A stretch of 7,152 bases of DNA from Bacteroidota bacterium (GTDB lineage: Bacteria; Bacteroidota; Rhodothermia; Rhodothermales; UBA10348). Of the stretch, positions 1-6,703 are shown one piece after another; the first letter of the stretch is position 1, and each line of letters starts with the position of its first letter. The notes below the pieces were generated by a model. The model did not search any database. It was given only the letters and a program-made list of their open reading frames with translations, and was not told where the DNA came from. Position numbers and translations under genes: made by a program. The stretch lies in contig JAAZVD010000079.1 of the NCBI GenBank assembly GCA_018623785.1, positions 1 through 7,152 on the forward strand. Reading direction: 5' to 3'.

Positions 1-555
1 AACGCCGCCCCAACGGCCTCGTTTACAGCGTCGAGCACATCGGGGCAGGCGCCGCACGCAATTGACTTTGATGCCTCCGCTTCGAGCGATCCTAACGGCG
101 ATGCGTTGACGTATGCCTGGGACTTTGGAGATGGCGCGAGCGGCACGGGCGCTACGACCAGCCACACGTACGCGACGGCCGACACGTTTGCCGTGACGCT
201 AATGGTGTCCGATGGCAGCCTAAGCGATGCACAAACCCTCGAGGTAACCATTGCTTCGGGAGTCAGCACAGAGGCATCCGATGGCCCCGTCACGTTTGCG
301 CTGTACCCGGCCTATCCCAATCCCTTCAATCCCACAACCCGCATCGCTTACAGCCTTCCTGAACCCCGCTTTGTTTCCATATGGGTCACGGATATGACAG
401 GTCGGATTGTTGCGCGCTTGCTTGATGGCAGCATGGTGGCGCCCGGTCGTCACGAAGTAGCGTTCAATGCTTCGGGGCTGCCATCCGGAAACTACATCAT
501 GACTGTTCAGGCTGGTTCTGAGAGGAAAACGCAGGTCCTGTCGCTTCTGAAGTAG
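1..555 (+). CDS. C-terminal part of a PKD-domain protein with T9SS type A sorting domain (5' end outside window)
   Basis: The frame is open from the first base to TAG at 553-555, giving the last 184 residues of a longer protein. Residues about 4-85 form a PKD (Ig-like beta-sandwich) domain, shown by WDFGDG at 40-45, the HTY motif at 55-57 and a closing beta-strand near TLEVTIA. After a short linker, residues about 102-184 match a type IX secretion C-terminal sorting domain. It starts with YPNPFNP (105-111), contains a DMTGR turn, and ends with a GLPSGNYIMTVQ-like strand and a basic KTQVLSLLK tail. Known of the family: such domains direct proteins exported across the inner membrane through the T9SS, and are usually cleaved as the protein is released or anchored at the surface. 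PKD domains are usually spacers or binding modules beside an enzymatic or adhesive region. That region lies upstream, so the activity cannot be named. The last 59 bases overlap the tail of the convergent ATPase remnant. Confidence 0.9.
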   Translation, partial: NAAPTASFTASSTSGQAPHAIDFDASASSDPNGDALTYAWDFGDGASGTGATTSHTYATADTFAVTLMVSDGSLSDAQTLEVTIASGVSTEASDGPVTFALYPAYPNPFNPTTRIAYSLPEPRFVSIWVTDMTGRIVARLLDGSMVAPGRHEVAFNASGLPSGNYIMTVQAGSERKTQVLSLLK

Positions 556-1118
556 GCTCTGTTGCTCCACGGAAATACAGGACTACCTGACCTGCGAGCA
601 GAGGAAACAGACCCGCGGGCAGTATCAATGCCCACTCCAAGGCTGATGGAGGCCTAAGGACAAGGACGTCGGATAGGCCAGGGACGTAGAGAGCAGTTAG
701 AATGAGGGCTGAACATAACAGCAGGGATCGCAGGACCCATCTGTTCTTGACGATGTCATTAGCCAGTACCGACGTCTGAGCGCTACGCATATTGAACACG
801 TTCCATATTGGTCACGATCACAACGGCTACTGCAGCGGCCTCCGCAATCTCCCCAAAGAACAAGGCGGCCATTGCGGCTACGATCAGCAGGGCAACAATC
901 ACACTCCGGAACTGACCGATAAGAATGGAAAGCGGAGTACGTCGGCGATGGGATCGGAGCACATTGGGGCCGGCTGCTTGGCGACGCTCACGAACCTCCT
1001 GATCGGTCAAGCCCTCTGCAGCATGTGATATCACCGCAGATAAGGCTGATTCCGCGTCGAGAGCCCACCACGAACGAACCTCGTCAAGCGTTTGGGTCGT
1101 TGAATTGACAGGGACCAT
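497..1118 (-). pseudogene. Cation-transporting P-type ATPase remnant with large internal deletion and frameshift
   Basis: Two minus-strand reading frames give the two ends of one P-type ATPase. The upstream frame (ATG at 1118, TAG at 783) has 111 residues. It contains the Cation_ATPase_N domain (WWALDAESALSAVISHAAEG, then GLTDQEVRERRQAAGPNVL) followed by two hydrophobic stretches matching M1 and M2. The downstream frame (open from 811, stop at 497-499) begins NVFNMRSAQTSVLANDIVKN, typical of the segment before the last two helices, then gives those two helices and a polar tail. The actuator loop with TGE, the phosphorylation motif DKTGT, the nucleotide-binding domain and the middle helices are all missing. 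Family members have roughly 850-950 residues and about 200 remain. The two frames differ by one base and are both open only at about 783-811, which places the junction there. No pump activity is possible. The start at 1118 is the best guess because the domain begins soon after it; the frame is open further upstream to 1286. An assembly deletion remains an alternative explanation. Confidence 0.88.
788..810. repeat. 7-bp direct repeat CATATTG at the ATPase deletion junction
   Basis: CATATTG occurs at 788-794 and again at 804-810, with starts 16 bp apart. The pair sits inside the short stretch where the N-terminal and C-terminal ATPase frames meet. The copy at 788-794 encodes the authentic FNMR segment of the C-terminal part. 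The copy at 804-810 lies just after the last recognisable N-terminal residues (IVTN). Short homologies like this are common at deletion endpoints, but a 7-bp match can also arise by chance. Confidence 0.4.
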
Positions 1119-1284
1119 GGCATGGTTGGTTTGATGATTCCTCTCTACAGGTGCAAGCAAGCGCCTATCCAAGTGAAATGGCGCCACTGACACCCTTTGA
1201 TCATACGGTTCCGGACGCTTTACGCGTGTAGGGCAGACCCTGATTGTAACGGAACAATCCATTGCCGCAGCTGTCCATACCGAC
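1119..1284. promoter_or_regulatory. Intergenic region ahead of the DUF1800 operon with two adjacent dyads (candidate control region)
   Basis: This 166-bp gap separates the likely start of the broken ATPase (minus) from the DUF1800 gene (plus) and must hold the promoter of the DUF1800-DUF1501 pair if it has its own. Two perfect inverted repeats lie side by side. AGGG-CAGA-CCCT is at 1230-1241 and GATTGT-N6-ACAATC is at 1242-1259, ending 25 bp before the ATG. They could be an operator or hairpins in the mRNA leader. I could not find a convincing -35/-10 pair or a Bacteroidota-type TAnnTTTG -7 element. No ribosome binding site is visible before 1285. Confidence 0.3.
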
Positions 1285-2790
1285 ATGCTATCTGAGAGGA
1301 AATCCCCACTTACGCGACGTCAGGCGGCTCATCTTTACCGTCGAGCCTGTATGTCAGCAGACCCACTCAAGGTTGCGTCTGCCGTGGGACGTACGGCTCG
1401 TGAGGTGGTGGAGGAATGGGTGGCAGAGCCACTTTCTACGTCGTTGATACCTGGTCCATCATGGCTGTCACGACTCTATCCGCCAACCACGGCCTCAGAC
1501 GACGACGTCAGGCAGTTCCTTGAGGACAACGAGTATTATGTGGAGGAAGTGCGGGAGTTGTGGCTGAAGGACCTTCTATCCGGATCGTTACGGGCTCGAA
1601 TGACCCTGTTTTGGCACAACCATTTCGTTACGGATGTTCGTAAGTATCGATATGGCGCATTGGCGTTCAAATACGTTCAGCGCTTGACCCTCGGTGCGCT
1701 TGGCGACTTCAAAGCCGTCACACGCGGATTTACCCGTGATGGCTCCATGCTTTATTACCTGGATGGGCGGTTCAATCGACGCAGCGCACCCAACGAGAAT
1801 TTTGCCCGCGAACTGCTTGAGTTGTTTACGATGGGACCCGTGGACAGGAGTGGCAATCCGAATTACTCGCAGCAGGACATTGAAGAGGCTGCACGAGCCG
1901 TGACCGGATGGTCCATGAATGTCCGATCGAGCTGGGATGCTTACAAATCCTCGTACAACTACGATTCCGGTCAAAAAACCATTTTTGGGCAGACGGGAGC
2001 TTTCGACCAAGACGACCTGATCGACCTGATTTTCGAACAGCGTGGTTCCGAGGTTGCATGGCATCTGGCCCGGAAACTGCTCCGGGAATTTGTCCATGCC
2101 GATCCCTCCGATGAACTGACTGAAGCACTCGCCGATCGGATCGCTTACCACGACTTCAATGTTGGGGAGATCCTGAAGGATTTACTGGCATCAGAAGCCT
2201 TTTTCGATCCCAACTACGAAGGGGTGCGAATCAAGAGTCCGGTTGAATATGTTCTCTTGGATATCACGGCCTACGTTGGGGCACCCCAGGACGATCAGCT
2301 GGTGCTTTTGGCCAATGCTCTGGGTAATCTGGGACAGGATTTGCTGTCTCCGCCCAATGTGGCGGGATGGCCGGGGCATCACGCGTGGCTCTCGACGGAC
2401 ACGCTGCCGCAGCGCTGGCGCTCGGCCGACTCGTTTCTGAATCCATCCATCACCAAGATTGATTATTCCAAGGTAATGGCCGCTTATGCGGGTTCGGATG
2501 CCACCCATCCGGCCGTTGATCTGGCCCTCAATCTGGCGGACTCTGTTCTGGCAGTACCTGTGGAATTGGTAGAAGTGCCGGAGATTACACAGCCATTTGA
2601 AGGTGATCTGGATCAGCAGCCACTACCGGCAGAGCTTCTCGACGGACCTTCACAGCGGATCAATCTTGTCAAGCTGTTTTTGGGTTCGGTGCCCTGGTAC
2701 GAGTGGGATCCCTCACAACAAAGTGCCTGGATTATGGTTCGCAACTACATCGTGGCACTATCGAAATTCCCGGAATACCAACTCAGCTGA
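1285..2790 (+). CDS. DUF1800 domain-containing protein
   Basis: The 501-residue product matches the DUF1800 family along its whole length. Visible family signatures are LTRRQAAHLYRRA near the start, LFWHNHFVTD (108-117), MLYYLDG (155-161), NENFARELLELFTMG (170-184), the segment YSQQDIEEAARAVTGW (194-209), KTIFG (231-235), RIKSPVEY (315-322), LSPPNVAGWPG (354-364) and a closing PEYQL (496-500). The biochemical function of the family is unknown. Its genes usually sit directly before a DUF1501 gene, as here. ATG at 1285 is the only usual start codon between the in-frame stop at 1198-1200 and the domain, so the start is secure although no Shine-Dalgarno sequence precedes it. The N-terminus is basic and polar with no hydrophobic segment, so I see no signal peptide or lipobox. 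The protein is therefore either cytoplasmic or exported together with its partner. The gene ends one base before the next start, implying one transcript and coupled translation. Confidence 0.92.
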   Translation: MLSERKSPLTRRQAAHLYRRACMSADPLKVASAVGRTAREVVEEWVAEPLSTSLIPGPSWLSRLYPPTTASDDDVRQFLEDNEYYVEEVRELWLKDLLSGSLRARMTLFWHNHFVTDVRKYRYGALAFKYVQRLTLGALGDFKAVTRGFTRDGSMLYYLDGRFNRRSAPNENFARELLELFTMGPVDRSGNPNYSQQDIEEAARAVTGWSMNVRSSWDAYKSSYNYDSGQKTIFGQTGAFDQDDLIDLIFEQRGSEVAWHLARKLLREFVHADPSDELTEALADRIAYHDFNVGEILKDLLASEAFFDPNYEGVRIKSPVEYVLLDITAYVGAPQDDQLVLLANALGNLGQDLLSPPNVAGWPGHHAWLSTDTLPQRWRSADSFLNPSITKIDYSKVMAAYAGSDATHPAVDLALNLADSVLAVPVELVEVPEITQPFEGDLDQQPLPAELLDGPSQRINLVKLFLGSVPWYEWDPSQQSAWIMVRNYIVALSKFPEYQLS

Positions 2791-2791
2791 C

Positions 2792-4399
2792 ATGTGTACT
2801 CATCACGGATCCAGATTGGAGGATGGAGCCCTGCACAGCGAGGCGCACCAGACATGGTCCCGTCGTCAGTTCCTGAGAGGTATGGCCGTTTCGGGAGCCG
2901 GAGTCACGTTGGGGCTGAATGGTCGCACCGTGCGGGCGGCCATGACGGATCCTCTTCTTGGGGCGCTTGCCGGGTCGTCTTCTGATCGCATTCTGGTCGT
3001 CATCCAACTTGCCGGTGGTAATGACGGTCTTAATACCATAGTACCCATCGGTAACGACGTCTATCACAACGCACGCCCGAATATTGGTATTCGCAATCCG
3101 ATTCAACTGAATGCAGAATTGGGCCTGCATCCCTCGCTTTCACGACTTTACCCCTTGTTCCAAGATGGCCTCCTGCAGGTTGTCCAGAATGTTGGGTATG
3201 CAGCCCCGGAGTTGTCCCACTTCACGTCGACCGATGTCTGGTTGTCTGGCAAGGATGCGAACGAACTGGAGAATACAGGTTGGTCGGGTCGTTTCCTTGA
3301 GCAGGAGTACCCGGCCTATGCCGAGGATCCACCTGATCATCCTATCGCCCTGCAGATTGGAGCCTCTACACCCTTACTCTTTGCCGGGACGGGGCAGTCC
3401 CTGGGGGTTACGTTCCCGAATGAATCCCTGCTGAGCAGACTGGCCAGCTCAGGCCAGCTTTTTGATGAGCAGAATGTGCCGGATACCCTGCAAGGGCAGG
3501 AGATCTCGTTTGTCAGACGGGTGTCGAACGATGCCTTCGTCTATGCCAAGGCCATCAAGAGCGCGTATGAAAATGGTGCTAACCTGGCCTCGTACGCCGG
3601 TGGTAGCGGGCTTGGCAGTGATCTGGCCACGGTAGCTCGGCTCATACGCGGAGGCTTGGGTGCGCGAATCTATCATGTCAGTATGGGAGGTTTCGATACC
3701 CATGCTTACCAAGCGGGCACCCATGGTACGCTCATGAGCAGACTTGGAGCGTCCGTGGCTGCCTTTGTTCGGGACATGGAGGCAGACGGCCTTTTGGAAA
3801 GGGTATGCGGCGTGACGTTTTCCGAGTTTGGTCGACGCGTATACCAGAACGGGTCCAGTGGTACGGATCATGGAACAGCGGCGCCCATGTTCGTTTTCGG
3901 TAACGAACTCTCGGGCGGATTACTCGGAAATGCTCCGGATCTGACCAATCTGGACCCCGCTCGTAACCTGATTGCAGGTATCGATTTTCGATCTGTTTAC
4001 GGCAGCCTCCTGCGGGATTGGTTCGCGATGGAGCAGGGTCACGTTGATCAGCTCTTCAACGGGGCCTATCCGGTGCTCAACCTCTTCAACAGTAGCCTAT
4101 CCACAGCTGTCGAGGGCCCCAGGGACGTTCCCGAAAAGATTTCGCTGGACAGTGTCTATCCCAACCCGCTTCGTTCTCAGGCCCGCGTAGCGCTCACACT
4201 GCGAGAGCCGGGACCCGTGGTCCTCTCCATCGTGGATATGCTGGGGAGACCTGTAATCACAGACCATCTTGGTGTGTTACAATCCGGGCTTCATGATATC
4301 GGATTCGAGATCCCCTCAACGACGGCGGCGGGAACGTATCTCATCCGGATACAACATAATGGATTTTCTACGGTCCGTCCCGTTCAGGTAGTGGAGTGA
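2792..4399 (+). CDS. DUF1501 protein with twin-arginine signal and T9SS sorting domain
   Basis: Translation from ATG 2792 gives 535 residues. The frame is open further upstream, but this start lies one base after the DUF1800 stop and gives the MCTHH...LEDG opening common in this family. SRRQFL (23-28) followed by a mild hydrophobic segment (about 30-42) is a twin-arginine (Tat) signal. The DUF1501 body, related to the alkaline phosphatase/sulfatase fold, shows QLAGGNDGLNTIVP (72-85), a GGFDTH motif (299-304), SEFGRR (344-349), TDHGTA (358-363) and DFRSVYG (398-404). The Asp and His residues in these motifs are plausible metal ligands, but no reaction is established. Residues about 453-535 form a T9SS type A sorting domain: VYPNPL (455-460), IVDMLGRPV (480-488) and a terminal strand GTYLIRIQHNGF (514-525). 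Expected route: folded export by Tat, then outer-membrane passage by the T9SS. It forms an operon with the DUF1800 gene. Confidence 0.92.
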   Translation: MCTHHGSRLEDGALHSEAHQTWSRRQFLRGMAVSGAGVTLGLNGRTVRAAMTDPLLGALAGSSSDRILVVIQLAGGNDGLNTIVPIGNDVYHNARPNIGIRNPIQLNAELGLHPSLSRLYPLFQDGLLQVVQNVGYAAPELSHFTSTDVWLSGKDANELENTGWSGRFLEQEYPAYAEDPPDHPIALQIGASTPLLFAGTGQSLGVTFPNESLLSRLASSGQLFDEQNVPDTLQGQEISFVRRVSNDAFVYAKAIKSAYENGANLASYAGGSGLGSDLATVARLIRGGLGARIYHVSMGGFDTHAYQAGTHGTLMSRLGASVAAFVRDMEADGLLERVCGVTFSEFGRRVYQNGSSGTDHGTAAPMFVFGNELSGGLLGNAPDLTNLDPARNLIAGIDFRSVYGSLLRDWFAMEQGHVDQLFNGAYPVLNLFNSSLSTAVEGPRDVPEKISLDSVYPNPLRSQARVALTLREPGPVVLSIVDMLGRPVITDHLGVLQSGLHDIGFEIPSTTAAGTYLIRIQHNGFSTVRPVQVVE

Positions 4400-4542
4400 C
4401 AGGAGTTGCAGGTTTGCAAGAGGGCCTCTCGGCGATTGCCGGTACCGAAACAGAACAATGGGTGCGTACCCGGGTAGGATGATCAGTCCTCTTTCGCCCT
4501 TACCGGGAGAGGTATATCTACGAACCATTTCTGTCGACGCCG
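4400..4542. other. Intergenic spacer between the DUF1501 gene and the permease gene
   Basis: The spacer is 143 bp. Weak dyads are present, such as CGGC-GATT-GCCG at 4430-4441, but no T-tract follows and the stem is only 4 bp, so I do not call a terminator. A purine-rich GGGAGAGG at 4504-4511 resembles a Shine-Dalgarno core but lies about 31 bases before the permease ATG, too far to serve it. No gene or recognisable promoter is visible, so it is unclear whether the permease is co-transcribed with the genes before it. Confidence 0.4.
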
Positions 4543-6669
4543 ATGGCACCTACATCCTCCCACCGGCGCCTGAAAAAGGAACTCGGACTGTTCGACGTGT
4601 TTGCGGTCAGTACGGGAGCCATGTTCAGCTCTGGGTTTTTTCTGCTGCCGGGGCTTGCAGCTGCACAGTCCGGGCCATCTGTGGCTTTGGCCTACCTGAT
4701 TGCTGGCGTACTTATTTTGCCAGCCATGTTCTCAGCCGGGGAATTGGCAACAGCCTTGCCACGGGCGGGAGGGGCTTACTACTTCCTTGATCGAAGTCTG
4801 GGCCCGCTAGCCGGTACGATAGGGGGGCTGGGTACGTACTTTGCGCTGACACTCAAGACGGCTTTTGCGCTTATCGGCATCGGAGCCTACGCCGCCTTTT
4901 TTGTTGATTTGCCCATCAAGACGGTTGCGGTCATGTTGACTGTGGTCTTCATGGTCATCAACGTTGTTGGTGCCAAAGAGACCACTGCTTTGCAGCGGAT
5001 TCTAGTCACCGTACTTCTTGTAGTGTTGGCGTTCTTTACCATCCAGGGACTGATCTATGTTGGATGGAGTCAGCCTTCTTCTGTGACTCTGGAGCGGCAA
5101 GTGCCCTTTTTCCGATTCGGGCTGAGCGGTTTGCTGAGCACGGTTGGCTTCGTTTTCGTTTCCTATGCTGGCCTTACAAAGGTGGCAAGCATTGCAGAGG
5201 AGGTCAAGAATCCTGACCGGAACATCCCGTTGGGGATGATGCTGTCGCTAGGAATTACGACGTTCATCTACGTTGCCGGCGTCTTCATCATGGTCTCGGT
5301 ACTTGAGTTCAATGACCTGCGATCAGACCTGACGCCCGTGGCAACGGCAGCCAACGAGTTTTTTTCATGGCTCCCTGGCCGCTGGGGTTTGATGCTGATT
5401 GTGGTTGCCGCGTTGGCTGCATTTGCATCTACGGGTAACGCGGGACTGATGTCTGCCTCCCGGTACCCCCTGGCTATGGCGAGGGACCGTCTTCTCCCCG
5501 GATGGTTTGCCAAGCTCAGCCGTTTCAACACACCATTGCCCTCCATCGTAGTCTCCGGTGGTATCATGATTGTGTTCATTCTGGCGCTGGACGCCGAGGG
5601 AATCGCAAAACTGGCCTCCGCTTTCCAGTTGCTGATTTTCATCTTCCTTAATCTGGCCGTCGTTGTCATGAGGGAGAGCCGGATCCAATCCTACGACCCT
5701 GGCTATCGTTCGCCCTTTTATCCATGGGTTCAACTGTTTGGTATGGTTACCAGTGGAGCCTTGATTGCCTACATGGGGTGGATGGCCATCCTCTTCACCA
5801 TTGGGGTTGTTATCGTTTGCGTTGCCTGGTATCGGTGGTACGCGAAAGACAATGTGCGTCGCGATGGCGCCATCTATCATTGGTTTAGCCGGCTTGGAAA
5901 GCGCCGTTTCGAGGGGCTCGATGTCGAATTCAGAGGTATTCTCAAGGAAAAAGGCTTGAGGGGAGAGGATCCTTACGAGGAGATCATTGCGCGTTCTTTT
6001 GTAGTCGACTTTTCGGAGCCAAAGGTGTTTTCCGAGGTCGTTCAGGAGGTAGCCGCGTTTCTCGCGCGCAGATTGCCCTCATCGCAGTCGGATATCGAGG
6101 AGCGCATCATGGCAGGAACCCGCGTTGGTGCCACGCCGGTCACACGAGGCGTGGCGCTGCCGCACTTCCGTACCGAGGCCCTGGACCAGCCAGAGCTGGT
6201 ACTGGTTCGTTCGAAGCATCCTGTTTTCGTACCCGGTGATGACCCGCTGACCCACGACGTGGAGGAGGATAAGCAGGTTAAGACGCTGTTTTTCCTGGTA
6301 AGTCCCGAATCAAATCCGGGACAGCACCTACGGATTCTAGCTCAGATTGCCGGTAGAGTGGATGAGGACAGTTTCCAGGACGACTGGACTAGCGCCCGGG
6401 ATGAGCAGGAGCTCAAGGAGGTCATGCTGCGCAATGATCGCTCCCTCACTGTCAACATTTCAGGCAAGGAGGCAGGAGCGTGGCAGAATTGTCAAATCAT
6501 GGAGTTGTCGCTGCCGGGATCTTGTCTGGTTGCACTGATACAGCGGGATGGTGAAGTTGAATTCCCTCGCGGATCTACCCGCTTCAGGGAAGGCGACAGG
6601 GTTACCATCATCGGAGAGCCCGAGGACATCAAGACACTGCGCAACCAGTTACGAGCTATGTCCAGGTAG
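4543..6669 (+). CDS. APC-superfamily permease fused to PTS EIIA-like and TrkA_C/RCK_C domains
   Basis: The product has 708 residues. Residues about 14-432 form a 12-helix amino acid-polyamine-organocation (APC) permease. The first helix carries the unwound, small-residue motif GAMFSSGFFLLPG (25-37), which binds substrate in this fold. LPRAGGAYYF (72-81) and the segment EEVKNPDRNIPLG (219-231) are further family landmarks. A cytoplasmic linker leads to a PTS EIIA type 2-like domain at about 476-618 with GVALPHF (536-542). His541 aligns with the phosphorylated histidine of real EIIA proteins. Residues about 632-705 resemble a TrkA_C/RCK_C ligand-binding domain (ELSLPGSCLVALIQRDG, then FREGDRVTIIGE). 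Likely role: inner-membrane uptake or exchange of an amino acid or related amine, controlled by phosphorylation or a small ligand. The substrate cannot be read from the sequence. ATG 4543 is the only usual start after the in-frame stop at 4480-4482, with no Shine-Dalgarno sequence at the normal distance. The gene converges on the gamma-glutamyltranspeptidase gene. Confidence 0.9.
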   Translation: MAPTSSHRRLKKELGLFDVFAVSTGAMFSSGFFLLPGLAAAQSGPSVALAYLIAGVLILPAMFSAGELATALPRAGGAYYFLDRSLGPLAGTIGGLGTYFALTLKTAFALIGIGAYAAFFVDLPIKTVAVMLTVVFMVINVVGAKETTALQRILVTVLLVVLAFFTIQGLIYVGWSQPSSVTLERQVPFFRFGLSGLLSTVGFVFVSYAGLTKVASIAEEVKNPDRNIPLGMMLSLGITTFIYVAGVFIMVSVLEFNDLRSDLTPVATAANEFFSWLPGRWGLMLIVVAALAAFASTGNAGLMSASRYPLAMARDRLLPGWFAKLSRFNTPLPSIVVSGGIMIVFILALDAEGIAKLASAFQLLIFIFLNLAVVVMRESRIQSYDPGYRSPFYPWVQLFGMVTSGALIAYMGWMAILFTIGVVIVCVAWYRWYAKDNVRRDGAIYHWFSRLGKRRFEGLDVEFRGILKEKGLRGEDPYEEIIARSFVVDFSEPKVFSEVVQEVAAFLARRLPSSQSDIEERIMAGTRVGATPVTRGVALPHFRTEALDQPELVLVRSKHPVFVPGDDPLTHDVEEDKQVKTLFFLVSPESNPGQHLRILAQIAGRVDEDSFQDDWTSARDEQELKEVMLRNDRSLTVNISGKEAGAWQNCQIMELSLPGSCLVALIQRDGEVEFPRGSTRFREGDRVTIIGEPEDIKTLRNQLRAMSR

Positions 6670-6703
6670 CCTGCAAACGGAATTCCTGCTTCAGGTGTCC
6701 CGC

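Noticed and set aside
1105..1110. TTGACA matching a sigma-70 -35 box
   Set aside because: No -10-like hexamer lies at 16-18 bp spacing downstream, the site is inside the ATPase N-terminal frame, and the likely host group uses a different promoter consensus.
1119..1286. Longer ATPase N-terminus starting at ATG 1286
   Set aside because: The added 56 residues resemble no ATPase feature, and this start would overlap the start codon of the divergent DUF1800 gene. ATG 1118, close to the domain, is more likely.
1588..2151. 187-codon minus-strand open frame opposite the DUF1800 gene
   Set aside because: The plus strand shows continuous DUF1800 motifs here, and the antisense translation has no recognisable family features.
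2597..2791. Upstream extension of the DUF1501 frame, starting inside the DUF1800 gene
   Set aside because: The extra 65 residues lie wholly within well-conserved DUF1800 coding sequence in another frame and would bury the twin-arginine signal. ATG 2792 gives the normal family N-terminus.
4430..4441. Possible terminator hairpin after the DUF1501 gene
   Set aside because: The stem is only 4 bp and no T-run follows.
4458..4790. Plus-strand 110-codon frame overlapping the permease start
   Set aside because: It runs out of frame through the first permease helices, and its translation is Cys/Arg-rich with no recognisable domain. It is a shadow of the real gene.
5365..5880. Long minus-strand open frame opposite the permease
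   Set aside because: Its composition is rich in Asn/Gln/His/Gly as expected for the antisense of membrane-helix codons. No domain is recognisable and the plus-strand protein is clearly real.
6685..6695. CCTG-CTT-CAGG hairpin between the convergent permease and transpeptidase genes
   Set aside because: A 4-bp stem with no T-tract on either strand is too weak to call a bidirectional terminator.
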